This document shows, one piece after another, positions 46,805 through 58,773 of a stretch of DNA of 64,000 nt (within the stretch, counting starts at the first letter, position 1; the number at the start of each line of letters is the position of its first letter). Both the position numbers and the translations under genes were made by a program. Location of the stretch: NCBI RefSeq assembly GCF_022581195.2, contig NC_061456.1:5582501-5646500 (forward strand). Direction: 5' to 3'. The notes below the pieces were generated by a model. That model was given only the letters and a program-made list of their open reading frames with translations. It was not told where the DNA came from and did not search any database. This DNA comes from Helicoverpa zea (Eukaryota > Arthropoda > Insecta > Lepidoptera > Noctuidae).

Positions 46805-49800
46805 GTAAGTTTAATGTTTTTAAAAATATTTTTGTTTCAGTATAAAATTAATTAAATTAGTTACCGACTATAATATAATTAGTTTATAAATAAAGACACA
46901 TTGTATTGCCAACGGTAGTCAGTAAATTAAAATAATCAAATAAAGTAAGTAGGCAAGGCGAGCAATTTATGAGTGCGAAATTATCATTCGTTGTTTTATA
47001 AGCAACGTAGCGTTAATTTAAATATGATCTTAGAACTACTTTCTCACTAAATTGGGGTAATTGTTACAACGTAAATTGTAGGTTTACATCGCAATATTTC
47101 TTTATTACTGTGTGGGAAAAGTTCTACGCATTAATCATATAAATGGGGCTTGTTACATTGTAAGTTATATGAACGAATGAATATGAAGAAATTCTCTTGT
47201 ATTCATTTACAAATAAAAAATCTTATCTTTACCAAATTATATTTTGATAAAAAATACGCAATTAGAAAAAGAGTTTTGTATTAAAAGCATTTTTTAATTT
47301 GGCAACTCTTAACTTTATTGACTACTCTGCATATACACAAAATATGAAACGCAAAATTTTTTTTTTTAAATTTCATTTTTAACCCCTAACCACATCATCT
47401 CTCTCTCACACATCAACACACACACACACACTCTTACAACCCAAAAACAAAACACAACACACAGAAATATTTGGCATACTTTCACGCGTGTTCGATTGCG
47501 CTGTCAGTTAATTGGCTTACCCAACAGGTAATCAAGTTAATGGGGCGCACCGTCTAACCGGGACCTTCCCGGGACCCTACGTGAAGAACCAGACCCCATA
47601 GTACCCATTAATTGTGATAAAAATAACGGCCGACGCTGAAGAAATTGTTATTATCGACCCTCTTATAATTGTATTGATAGTATATCTGGTGGAAGCTTAA
47701 TTGCTTGTGGTATCAAGTTGTTGCTTGGGTAGTGTGGTTAAAGTATATTTAGAAACGCTTTTATTAATATTTTAACTGCTCTAAGCCTAAATATATAAAG
47801 ATATGCATATTGGGATATGAAATACACTATATGTGTGAGAAATATACAATCCTTTTTTTATTGTATATCGACAATTAACGGAATTAAAGACGCATTTAAA
47901 TACGGAATGATAATATGTAGGTACTAGTTCCTTAGAAAAAAAAAACAGCTTCAAACGTAACTAAATGCAATTGAGTGCCAATAATCGTCTACCAGTATGA
48001 ATGACCTCCAAAATCTAGTTATATTATCTTTGATAAAGCTATTTGTCAAATTATCCGCCTTCAGAATGATTAATGTTGTCAACGATCTTTAAACATCGGT
48101 TTTAAATGGATAACACGGTAAGAAGAGCTCTCTATAGGAAGATAAATTGTCATAGTATGTCCAATCTTCAAGCAAATATAACGATTTGTTAGCCTTACGA
48201 GTCTATATTTAACTTAACGACGATTTTACTGGGAGATTTTGGTAAACAAGAAACACGTGAATAACAGTTATTAATAATTCCGTACGTTATTCTAACTTTC
48301 CTTATTTTTTTTCAAAGAATATTCTGTCCAATCCACGCCTGTGTGAGAAGAGGCCTGTTTTCTCCAGTAGTTTTACAAAAAAGGTTGATAATGATTCTAG
48401 ATAAAGAAAATATATGAATAAGTTAGTCGAAATACCACATAATTACTCATAAAACATTACAATGCAATGAGTATATTTTCCATGAATGTGTAAACGAATG
48501 CAATTTATATGCAATAACCTCACGCCTTGCCCAAACGTGTGTTATTGTCCGCCCACTTTTCGTTGGTATTCAGTTTCGTGTGATGAACAGTGGTCCCGTA
48601 GGAATGTAGCTAAAAACAAAAGTGAAGCCTTCTTATAAATTTATTATTAGGACTTGTTTACTCTTTGATTTTATGCTTCTGTAACTATTTAAGATACAAT
48701 AAAAGATTTTGTTTTGATTTTTCACTCTGGGCTTGCTTTGAAGATAACGTAATGTAAGTACCTCCCATTAGGAATTATAGACAGATCCATGAAACAAAAC
48801 GTTGTTCATCCTTAAATAGACATAAATTATTTTTTGCCGACATATACGTCGTTGGTCCCAAATACATCGTACGTGTTACCAAAATACTACTTAAAAATTA
48901 TTCTCTAAAAAAATAAATTAAAATTTTAGATAATATGCAATAATCAAAGTAAAATGAAAACGGAGTGTGTAGAAGACAGCGTTTTATCCCGTGGTTTTAT
49001 CATAAATTAGATAAAAGATTTATTCATGTATTTTATACTGAAACAAATATTTGCATTTATTCGTGGCTTAAAATATTGATGAGTGGTTTGTAAATTGATG
49101 AAATTAAATAGTTTAAACAAATGAAGTAATAAGGTTGATTTCGATATTCAGTTCACAAACAATGAGGTCAAAGACTTACAATTCAATAAATTGCTCTGTG
49201 GTTACTCAATAAGCAAATTAACAATTGATTATGATTGATTTATTTATTTATATAAGAAATATAGCATTGCTGTAATATTTGTCCATTGCAGCATTCGTAT
49301 GACGTTAACACAATAACAATTAAACAAAATAGAAAATCAATTCAAACATTAAACTTTCATTATATTTCATCGGTATCTATGAAATTGATTTCAACGATAT
49401 CATTTTAAAACCTTTCTCATGTCGAAATACAATCTTTATAATGAAAATGCCATTAAATGCGTAAAAGCAAGCAAGTGCTCCTGGGAAATAAATCAACGAC
49501 AAGCAGTTTGAAAGCAAATGGAGTAACAGCAATGTGATTACTGCATTTATAAGGTTTCCCGCATTCCCCGCACCACCAATGAGGCTTAATGTCATGCATC
49601 TTATTCAAAAGGAATGCCTTACACGGTGGGAACCTTAATAAAATCGGTTCACTGGTTCCCACGATTAGCGGGCATACCATAAAGACCGTGAGTAACGATT
49701 ATTTCTTTATATTCTTTACATTATGTATTCCCGGTGATTCGTTTACTTTGTAAAATTAACTGAATCGTGAACATTATAAACGGAACAGGGTTTTACATTG

Positions 49801-51045
49801 TTTTCAATTTGCGATTAACATTACCTGTGATTCCGGTTTTAATGCCGCCACAATGACTACGCATGTAAATTCTACGTTATAGTATTTACAATATCCTGTG
49901 TATACAAGTTTTGGCGAACATGTTTACATTGATATTATGAAATCATTTTTAGTCGTATTTATTCTAGTTGGTATTATTTAAAACAGATGAGTATTGTCAT
50001 TAATTTTAATTTAACATTAATAATCGACAACGGCTTAATACGCGTGCAATATATATTTTTTCACGAACATACAAAAACCAAACAGAACAACTCATTTTTA
50101 ACAAAAGTATATAAATTTAATCACATGCTCTCGTAAAATTACTTCCAAATGATTATGAAAAGCAATTTTCATTGTCCTGACAGATTATAAAACCTTTCAA
50201 ACCTTATTGGAGTGAGAAGCCCCGACAAAGCTTAACAGTGCAAGCTAGAGATATAAATCGAGTTATCAATGTTCTTTGTACCAATCTAAGACCCCGTACA
50301 ATCATGGATTAAATACAATGACGGTCCGACAGGACTCTATTATATTAGGGATAGCTTCTATATAATAGCAAGATTTAACTTTATGGCTTGTCTGTTCGTT
50401 AGTATTGTGAATGCTGATTATGAGGTTTTTAGTTAGTTTCCTAGGATAACTGGATGGAGAACCCACTATTCTCAAATTTCCGCAATAAGATTGAGTCGGG
50501 ATTTGTATGTAAGGACTTGGTTTTAAGTTCACCTAACTACAGAGAATCTGGTAATACGATTAATCTTTTCCCTGTAGTTGCAGATCAATAATTTGTCGAA
50601 TGAACCAAGTTTACGTTGTAGCGCATAAATAGTTTGACAGTGTAGGATGAGCTCTCAAATCTAACGTTCTAGACAAACTTAGGTAATACGTCTTGGCAAG
50701 GAATAGCTGACGGGACGAATGCGTTCTTAATAGAACATGACTCGTGTTAGCCTTACATGTTACCGTCGGCCCTGCGGATATGAGTGCGTCTGATATTCCT
50801 AAAAGGCGGGTAGTTTAGCAACTAACCTAAAAGTTTATATGGTGCTTTTACGTGTAATTTGTTGAGCTGATGAAAGGCGATAATCAAACTCATACATTTG
50901 ATCCAGGTTTATTAATAAGTTTGCATTTCTGAACCTCCGAACCATAAGCGTAGCAGCAGTTTGTTTATTTTAAGACAATAATAGCCAACTTTAAACGGGC
51001 AAGGTTCCCTGACATGATCTGTACGAACCTCAAAAATACTAAGTT
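46805..51045. other. AT-rich non-coding stretch, possibly intronic
   Basis: No supported gene. A short inverted pair GTGGGAACC/GGTTCCCAC lies at about 49627-49663. If the splice signals at 46805 and 60573 belong together, this is intron sequence. Confidence 0.4.
47385..47462 (+). repeat. C/A-rich low-complexity tract with (CA)n
   Basis: A strand-asymmetric run: TCTCTCTCTCACACATCAAC, then an ACACACACACACACA core (about 47417-47432), then CCCAAAAACAAAACACAACA. G is almost absent on the plus strand for about 75 bases. Confidence 0.85.
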
Positions 51046-51103
51046 TTTTTTTTATCGCAATATAATTTACAATTATTAAATTCAAATTTCAAAACAAAAA
51101 CTT

Positions 51104-51370
51104 TTAAAGATTCTGACCGTCTGAGTTAGTAACAGGAACCATTTTCGCTATGCGAAGTGCAGATGGCACATGCATATAAATATGAAGCGTAACGTATGCT
51201 CCATTAGAAAATTGTGAGCATCCGTCCTCGTCGCTGACCTGATCAATCTCGAACAAGTTGTCCGCTTTGTGCAGGGAACTGGCAATTCTTCCTATTGTTG
51301 TATTATGTTTTAATAAAGTTCCACGTGATATGATTCTTGTTAACAAAGGTTTTCCAGTAATATTGGTGTT
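51104..51370 (-). CDS. Candidate terminal coding exon, unknown protein (minus)
   Basis: On the minus strand TTATATTATTTAACAG is a good acceptor (exon from about 51380), followed by a frame open for about 90 codons to a stop at 51104. It includes NVVNTNITGKPLLTRIISRG, then a charged segment (NLFEIDQVSDEDGC) and NGAYVTLHIYMHVPSALRIA, ending NSDGQNL. Composition is more protein-like than other frames in the area. There is no ATG start, so it would need splicing. About 50 bases after the stop is GCGATAAAAAAAAAAC, which could be the poly(A) of a retrocopy. No family was recognised; a chance frame is possible. Confidence 0.3.
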   Translation of the reverse strand, partial: NTNITGKPLLTRIISRGTLLKHNTTIGRIASSLHKADNLFEIDQVSDEDGCSQFSNGAYVTLHIYMHVPSALRIAKMVPVTNSDGQNL

Positions 51371-51380
51371 TACTACATTA

Positions 51381-53440
51381 CTGTTAAATAATATAAATAG
51401 CTACTAGATATGTAGAAATTCCACCATTTTTGTTTTTTTTTTGAGTTTTTCTAAGTGTGATTTTTACTTAATTAAAAATTGATAAATTTTTTGTTCAATT
51501 TTTTATTACGTTCTGTACACCTTGCCTTACTGATTATTAACCCTATATTTTCACTATTTCAAACTGTCTGGAGGACGCAAAATAGAAAGTGGAATGTTTT
51601 TAATTCATATTTTACAAGCTAGTTTCTAGCTTAGCAAGAATTTCCATAATGTAATTACTAGTCATGATAATGAATGTATAATTTTAACTAATATACTAAC
51701 TAGGTAACTAGCAATGCTTTCCCTTCGTTGCTGGTATCTGGTCTGTATTTAAGGCCAGTGTATGCCCCAGATATCTCTAATGGAGTTTGGATATATCTAC
51801 CTGACTAAACATATGCGCTTGGCAGCTAAGCTCATACTACCTACTACATTTACCATCAGACATTGTGCTACATAGAACACTTGAAATATTAGCACTGTAC
51901 AAAATACTTTAGACTTTAATTTATTTCCACTACGATAGTATTAAACTCCTTTTAAAAAATAACTAGCGCTTGTTGTCCAACTTAGATCTCATTCTCAAGG
52001 TCTTGCAATTTTCCTTAATAAAATCGATTGCAAGATAAGTACTAAAGAAGGAATTAAAATACAGAACCTAATTCATAAACAGTGAACTAGTATATTTAAG
52101 TCGACTCCGGCAAAGACAGTTAACGTCACCCGCAGACAAGACGGTGTGAATAAAACCCGCAAATAACGCGCAACAGTGTCACACAAACAAGTTTACAGCT
52201 GCACCTACGTAATACCAAAGTTCCTATTCATCTAAATTCTAATGTAATATTATGTTCTCAAGCTTATTTCGGTCGTCGGAAACTTGAGTAACGCTGCAGT
52301 CTGAACTATCGCACACCAGAGACTAAGTGGACCTACCGAATACATTTGAGGAATCTCGTGTTCCTACTAGATTTGCACAACTTTGAATACTGCATTAGAG
52401 TTCAGTTTGTGTATAAACAAGTTTGAATTTATATATTGTTTCTCGTGGAATAAAACTAAGCCGGTGAAGGTTTAGCAAAACGTGTAACATTGCTGTTGTA
52501 ATACCATTTTTTTTTGCAAAAGACTGGATTTTTGTTAGTTAGCGGGCAAAAAACCATTCCGGGACATGGAATTAAAGCATAACAAGTGAGTACCTATATT
52601 TATATAGCAGTCATTTTGCCTAAAATTTGAGGGAAAACAATTTTATGTTTTATTACTGTGTACTAGACATATATCACACAAAACAAAACAAAGGTGACCC
52701 ATTAAAGTACGAATACATTTTGTAACAACACCGCAAATAAAATCTGAGCTAATCTAGATTGGTAGTTACGCTTCATTAGGGCATTACACTGAGTTGAATC
52801 CCAGCTGAGAAAACATAATGTCTATTCCAATTCATTTCGTTTTTGCTTTATTTTGTTAGTCAATATAATCGTCCTATTTGTGCAATGTTATTTAGCTCGC
52901 GTGTTTTAAGTCTGCTTATAAACCGCTTTGTTTCTAGTGTTGTTTTGAAACATAGGTGCTGCTACAAAGTTTTATTTACAAACGCGTAAACATGAGGATG
53001 AAACTTTAGTAGCTTTTTATTTAAGAAGAAGAGACTTCATTAAAGGGACCCCTGCGTCTTCAAGAAGTTAAGGAAATTGCCCCCCTGTGATTTCTGCGCC
53101 GCAAGTCGCACGGTGCGTACTTTCTCTTCAAAATGTCGGGACCTTAGGAGTAGGGTAACACAGCTGACAGTTCATTATACTGGCTGTCTGCTTGTAAATA
53201 ATTATGCTGACATAAATGACTTCTTATTTGATTACTCTCATCACTTTTAAGTTTCGCATGGAGCACGGACACGCTTCTTATTCTTCTTATCCAGGGCAAA
53301 CACATTACAGGTATCTGTATTAACTGTGGTGGATGCTTTTAATAAAGGCGAACCTAGCCCTAGCTTATTAATGATCTGATGGAATATGGTATTAAATTCA
53401 TATTCATCAGTTTAAACGTGAGAGAGAGAGAGAGGGAGAT
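51381..53440. other. Non-coding stretch
   Basis: No supported feature apart from a short (AG)n tract near 53420-53434. A GC-richer patch at 53040-53130 holds no clear exon. Confidence 0.4.
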
Positions 53441-53698
53441 TTAGTATTCGCCCATTTCACTCGATGAGTGATGTTCAGCTGACCGAAATGAGGGCACTGA
53501 CGTTGCATCTTTAATACCAATACGTTTACCCGAACGATTGCAGTTACAATGGCACGCGATGAATCTAAAATTAAAGCTGGCACCAGACTCTAAACAACTA
53601 GCATTAGCCTTACAAACTGTAAATGCTGAAAGTAATATTGTAAACCAAGTAAATAAGTTTATAGTTTTACTATTGTAAATGTTTTTCAATGTATTCAA
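53441..53698 (-). CDS. Putative small secreted Cys-containing protein (pacifastin-like?)
   Basis: An 85-codon frame, minus strand. The N-terminus has a hydrophobic stretch (LFTWFTILLSAFTV) followed by a plausible signal cleavage after CKANA. The mature part begins SCLESGASFNFRFIACHCNC and continues NRSGKRIGIKDATS to a Ser/His-rich end EMGEY. The spacing C-x10-F-x2-C-x-C, then NRSG, recalls the pacifastin protease-inhibitor pattern C-x(9-12)-C-N-x-C-x-C-x(2-3)-G, but the second Cys would be replaced by Phe and the two final Cys are missing. A donor-like GGGTAAAC at the NRSG codons could splice to a further exon carrying them. The first codon is ATT in this frame, so an upstream exon or a different start is likely. 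Unproven. Confidence 0.3.
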   Translation of the reverse strand: MNTLKNIYNSKTINLFTWFTILLSAFTVCKANASCLESGASFNFRFIACHCNCNRSGKRIGIKDATSVPSFRSAEHHSSSEMGEY

Positions 53699-53969
53699 TC
53701 AATCACTTATCTATCAGAGTACACATTCATACACATGTTCGTGTCCCAAGTACTCAGCTCATGTAAATAAAGTATATGCAAAATACGAATAAGTCTGGCT
53801 ATCGAAAAGTCCTTCTCGCGGTCGTAATCGTCCCTGCCAGGGACATATATACTTTAGACTTAGTACTTGGAACTAGTTAATAGGATTTATAGCTGTGGCC
53901 TACTATGGCAAGACTTCGCGTTGAGAACTCTTCAACACACATTACAGGCATCACTAACAACAACGATAG

Positions 53970-54171
53970 TTTTACTTGAACAACTTTGAGACGTTAGAAG
54001 TTTTGGACGATCCCTCGTGTTTGAGGTCCAATGTTATTCCTGATAAGCAATCCTACTACTGGAACAATACGCCAGTAAATTACTTGTTCTACGTGCCGAA
54101 TGTTTACTGGAATGAGAGCTTCGGAAATCGATTCAAAGAATATACAAAGATCAAAGCTAAAAAAACAAAGT
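53970..54171 (+). CDS. Candidate exon, unknown protein
   Basis: A frame open from 53970 to a TAA overlapping the donor-like AAACAAA|GTAAGTAG near 54166. It reads NNFETLEVLDDPSCLRSNVI, then PDKQSYYWNNTPVNYLFYVP and NVYWNESFGNRFKEY. Aromatic and Asn-rich, with balanced charge, it looks more protein-like than typical chance frames here, but it has no ATG and no clean acceptor (ACTTGAACAACTTTGAG is the best). No family was recognised. Confidence 0.25.
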
Positions 54172-54406
54172 AAGTAGGTAAGTGATCAAAAGCGAGTCAC
54201 AATATAATGTTAATGTTTTTGTAAGTGATCAGTTGGACTGACATTTTTGTTCTCACTGAGGCACAGGTATATCCGATCCATCACCGACTTGGACATTATG
54301 GGCTGCTTTGCGAATATGTTTTAAAACCCACAAAAAAGCGATTTCAGCCCAACCTGCAATTCGAATCCAAGACACCGTAAACAGTAGTCCACTATGCGAC
54401 TTCTAG

Positions 54407-54829
54407 ACCAAAGAAGAAGTCCATCATCATCCTCCGAGCCTTTTCCCAAATTATGTTGGGGTCGGCTTCCAGTCTAACCGGATTCAGCTGAGTACTAGTG
54501 CTTTACAAGAAGCGACTGCCTATCTGACCTCCTCAACCCAGTTACCCGGGCAACCCAATACCCCTTGGTTAGACTGGTGTCAGACTTACTGGCTTCTGAC
54601 TACCCGTAACGACTGCCAAGGATGTTCAATGACAGCCGGTACCTACAGTTTAACGTGCCATCCGAAACACAGTCATTGGTGTCTAAGATATACTTAGAAA
54701 GTACATACAAACTTAGAAATGTTGCATTGGTACTTGCCTGACCTGGAATCGAACCCGCGCCCTCATACTCGAGAGGTTGGTTCTTTGCCCACTAGGCCAC
54801 AACGACTTTTTACCAAAGAAGAAGTCCAT
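54407..54829 (-). mobile_element. Full-length tRNA-derived SINE with 18-bp target duplication (copy 3)
   Basis: The body lies at 54425-54811, flanked by perfect copies of ACCAAAGAAGAAGTCCAT at 54407-54424 and 54812-54829. Read on the minus strand it starts with a tRNA-like head: A box TGGCCTAGTGGG (54788-54799) and B box GGTTCGATTCC (54745-54755), both close to the RNA polymerase III consensus. A body of about 300 bp follows (GCAAGTACCAATGCAACATT, GACTGGAAGCCGACCCCAAC), ending GGCTCGGAGGATGATGATG. The short GATG tail is typical of tRNA SINEs mobilised by a partner LINE. Intact promoter boxes and a perfect duplication indicate a recent insertion. The ORF across it (54713-54937, minus) is a shadow. 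Confidence 0.93.
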
Positions 54830-57009
54830 ATAATAATAAAATGATGACAAAAACATTAAGTACATGAAAATAGGAAGGCCGCAAAAAGGAGATTCACAAC
54901 TCTTTAACATTGTACCAACGTGTTGGGGCGTGCACACATTTACAATCTCACGCTGGAAGCGAACGCTCGTATACTAAGGACAGTGCACAAAATACGACCG
55001 TTCCCGTAACTGTGTTGCAACCCTTAGGACTAACAAATATTGAAAAAGGGTAAAAAAAATACAAATCGATTTTCACGAGACTGGACGGGTTGACTAATGG
55101 AATTTACTCCACTCTTAATAAATAAAAGTGTTTGTTTGTTAGTTCGGGAGAGCTGTGTCCACGTGCGGACAGGGCTCCGATCTGACGACTGACACTGTGT
55201 CTGGCCGGGAACTAAAAAGTATTTTTTTTGTCGTGTTAGGTGGGGATTGCATTCCCTTTTAAATTTTTAGCTTTGACACAAACTGCATCAAGCAGTGTTA
55301 GGTACAAATTCGATAATTGTGATATTTAAAATTATAGTTGACAGGGATTTTGATTTATAAAAAAACAAAGTTCTTAGTGTTAGTCAATCGACTAAATAAA
55401 ACAATTTTAAAAACGAAATCATTATTCCTGGGAATGTATTTATTATTGCCAGGAATACTGTATTGTAGACTTCTCGTTACTTATGAACACGTTAAAAAGA
55501 AATAGTCTATCTAACAGCAAAGCCGTTTATCTGAAATCATGGAAATTTCCGCGATTTAGTCCATTTTCAAATATCAACAGCGTAGGTAAGTCCGGGTATT
55601 TTGTTACACCATACTCTTTTGAAACGCAGAAAATTGGAACGGTTCGAAAATAGAAAAAGGTTTTCACTCCATCACAGTGGGAGCTAATACTATTACTAGC
55701 GTACGAAAGGATATAACCATACTCGGCTTGGTTAAAATGTAGTTTTATATGTAGCAACATTTTCATTTTGTATCGACAGCCGCGACGAATTAACTCCCGG
55801 AAACATGTATGAGAGTTCCGAGAAACGTGGCAAGAAAGTCAAGATACGGCCAAGTTGCGTGAACTCGTAATAAAATAAAGTTAACCGCTGACGTGGATGG
55901 CGCGCAGCGGAGCCGTTAAGCGCGTCGGCGAACTCGCGCGCAACCATATGACTCACTGATGACTCGCTTTTTACCTGTAAATAACCCAGTTTGACAAGAG
56001 TACCTCCCACTCTTAGTACGGCGTAATCCTTTCAAAAGTTTTCCCTAACTAACACTAACTTCACAATTTATTTTATCTTTGTTTTCTCGGTCGCTCGCTG
56101 GAGATCGAATAAGGCCTGCTTAAAAGTTTTCGAATTCATCTCTTATCCGGACACCGGTAGTCAGCGCGGAGATTAGGCTAGTTGATATTGATTTTTACAA
56201 TTAAACGCCGCTGGGGCTTTCTAAATATTGCTGCAAATTAAGACTTGTCTTAATTTTCTTATCGTTGCTCACAGTTATAAGATTTGTGTTGCTTGAAGTA
56301 TCTTATTCACATAAAAACATTTTATTAGTAGGGAAACAGTGTTTTGTTATACATACTACATCTGATATGTGAGCTAAGAGTAAATGGCGCTATAAGTTCA
56401 CCCTTTTGGAAAAAATATTAAAATATCTGAAAGCACTAGCCCATTTTCCAGACAAACGACTATTCTGTGAGCCATGAGCGGACCAATAAAATGAAGTGTC
56501 AAAGGAAAGGCGCATAGTCGGCGCTGACGTATCGGAGCCGAGTGAGGGGTCGCTCTCCCGGGCTATTTCTCCAACAATGACAATCGAACTATTGCGACAT
56601 ACCACGGAAAAGGAGACCATTAATATTAGACGCTCATACCGACGAACACTTCGTGATTTACTGCCTCCGAGCTGAGTGGGCTCGCCACGCTAAACACACC
56701 TCTACATCATTTTGCATATTATTAGTAAGTTAGTATCCTACGAAGCCAGTTCCGTCCACATCCGTAATACCTGTGATCAACAGCCTAACTTCAAGTAATT
56801 TCCACTTTACGTGTACACAATAATTTATCAGTAGGTGAATAGTAAAATAAATGTAAACATTAGAATAACATAAACAAAAAAGTTTGAACAAAAAGTAAAT
56901 GGAAGTTGAACTGCCTTTGAAAGCGGTGGGACAATTTAATTATAAAACTAAGTTAATTTTAAAACGAAACCAACAGTTTAATCGGAATTCCGTCCTAGTA
57001 AGAGTGCCT
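54830..57009. other. Non-coding stretch
   Basis: No supported gene. GC-rich patches near 55890-55950 and 56510-56570 overlap open minus-strand frames (55732-56010, 56390-56620) without family motifs. A GC-rich repeat-like block at 55140-55210 (CACGTGCGGACAGGGCTCCG) is unassigned. Confidence 0.4.
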
Positions 57010-57014
57010 AACAT

Positions 57015-57095
57015 TAAAATTCAACAAAAGCTTGGATTTTATTTAAAACTTCTTGGACGGATTGACTGAAACTTTGTGGGAAAACGCTATGGCAA
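57015..57095 (-). mobile_element. Possible retroelement tail on the minus strand
   Basis: Minus strand: CCACAAAGTTTCAGTCAATC, then CGTCCAAGAAGTTTTAAATA. This resembles the AAAGTTTCATTAAAATCC...CAGTAGTTTT segment of the short repeat at 32792. It also supplies an AATAAA about 70 bases after the stop of the frame at 57111. Confidence 0.35.
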
Positions 57096-57110
57096 AAAAT
57101 ATTTGCAATT

Positions 57111-57299
57111 CTACATGTTGAACACAAATTCATCAGTAACACCAACAATGGGACGCAAGACTGCACTCAGATTGTGTTTCTCGTTTAATTTCACATACAT
57201 GCTAGAACATTTATCACCCAAGATGTTTTTAAAACTTGCGTAAGTGCTCTCACACTGTAGGAAAAGAACTAGCAAAATGTACACAACAAATCTTTCCAC
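57111..57299 (-). CDS. Unrecognised frame with hydrophobic N-terminus (minus)
   Basis: 62 codons: ERFVVYILLVLFLQCESTYA is signal-like, followed by SFKNILGDKCSSMYVKLNEK and ending VTDEFVFNM. The apparent first codon is GTG, not ATG. Inside it, TTGCTAGTTCTTTTCCTACAG is an excellent splice acceptor, so the real feature may be a 3' exon starting at CESTYA. AATAAA follows about 70 bases after the stop, though within repeat-like sequence. It may be a host terminal exon, a transposon fragment, or chance. Confidence 0.25.
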   Translation of the reverse strand: MERFVVYILLVLFLQCESTYASFKNILGDKCSSMYVKLNEKHNLSAVLRPIVGVTDEFVFNM

Positions 57300-58009
57300 A
57301 GAATTGGGCTTCCTTACATTTTTTTTCTCAATATTTTAAAATAGTTACGTAATACGTAACGTACGTTTAATACGTAAATATTTGAGACAACCTAAATCAT
57401 GTTTACTCTGCGTTATTTTTCTCATACAACTAAAGTACACACTCTAAGATATATTTAACTACTTTACACAAATTTCAAACGCTCCCAACGTGGATCCCAT
57501 AAACAACGCGTCGGAGTGGGGCGTTGGTAACGTGGCAATTAGTTAGACAGCTTGCCAAACAAGCCCGGCTTGCAGGCTCCGGTTGGATGTCTGCCTGCAT
57601 CTCACACGCTCCCCGCAACCTATGCATCTAGGTGGCTCCAATTGCATCCGTTTATAACTTCACCTCCATTTAATATGATTTAAACATTGACTGAGCCATT
57701 TAAAAAAACTCAGATTTTTCCCTTATTTTTCGATTAACCTATCAGAATTAGACCTTATTATTTTGTGCTTTAGGACACATCCACGTGTAACTATCGAAAA
57801 TAGTTTTGGCCACGTGAATAATATTAATGATGTTGGTATTAAGATAACATTTACGCTCGTCTAGTTAGGTGTAATAAAGTAAAATATAGTAGTAGTTAAA
57901 TATAATAATCCTGACTGATAGGTTACATAAAACATTAAATACTATTAGTGGGTGTATATTGTCTAAGGTAAGCTAAACCGATTAAGGTGCAATCAGTTTT
58001 GAAGATAGA
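57300..58009. other. Non-coding stretch before a hAT element
   Basis: No supported feature. A modestly GC-rich patch lies at 57490-57620. Confidence 0.4.
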
Positions 58010-58250
58010 GGTGCCTCCAGCGGCGGCCCTAGCCATTGCGAGGCTACGTGCGGCAGATCTATGTGAGGCCCTTTGTCCTACGTGAAAAGTATGTGTTGCG
58101 AGAGTAAGCTGGTGTTTTGATTTAGCTAAACGTCATGTTTGAGGAGAAATGGTCAAGTTAAACAAATTAATAAAATTTTATTTTTACTACAGTTTATATT
58201 TAAAGAATCACAAAATTAACAAATATTAAAAAACTTTTTTACAAAAAAAT

Positions 58251-58773
58251 TTAACCGACTTCCAAAAACACTACAAAGCAAAAAAAAAAACTAATTTTAG
58301 GTGCATCGGCCTAGAAGTCGGTTACAAGTTTTTTATTTACAGCTTTTCAGTGATACGAATAGTTGTCACTATCCATAAGTCGAAAGTTCTCATCAATACA
58401 AAGAATTTAAGCCCAAATACGAGGTTTTACATATTTAGTTGTCGAGTTCCTTCGACCTTCTTTGGTCTCCATCATCAGGTCAGCTCCAAACCTTCACTGT
58501 TGAATAGTGCTTTCAGGCGTACACCTGAGTGTAAAGTTTTTACCCCATGTTTGCCTACAACTTTAGAAGGTTGCCCTCGATTTCTCAGGGTTTCCATCAT
58601 CAGATCCTTGACCTGATGACTATGGGACCAACTGGCAGTTATTCCGCGTCGAACAAAAAAAGAATCACGTAAATCGGTCTATAAACCTCGGAGTAATCGA
58701 TGTACATACATAGGAAAAAAAAAAACATACCGGCCGAATCGAGAACCTCCTCCTTTTTGGGAAGTCGGTTAAA
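58251..58773. mobile_element. Nested TIR element with TTAACCGACTTCC ends
   Basis: TTAACCGACTTCC at 58251-58263 is inverted as GGAAGTCGGTTAA at 58760-58772. Features known from copies across moth genomes are visible: AAAAGGAGGAGGTTCTCGAT next to the right end (complement), TACATCGATTACTCCGAGGT, and CCATCATCAG repeated twice. It lies between the last transposase codons of the hAT remnant and its 3' flank; AAAT occurs at both edges as a possible duplication. The frames 58350-58616 (+) and the last codons of 58639-58899 (-) are within it and non-functional. Confidence 0.75.

Noticed and set aside
54745..54799. Genuine tRNA gene in place of a SINE head
   Set aside because: Polymerase III boxes are present, but the sequence cannot form a full cloverleaf with an acceptor stem and continues into the SINE body between target duplications.
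54713..54937. 74-codon minus-strand frame
   Set aside because: It covers the tRNA head of the SINE and is not a gene.
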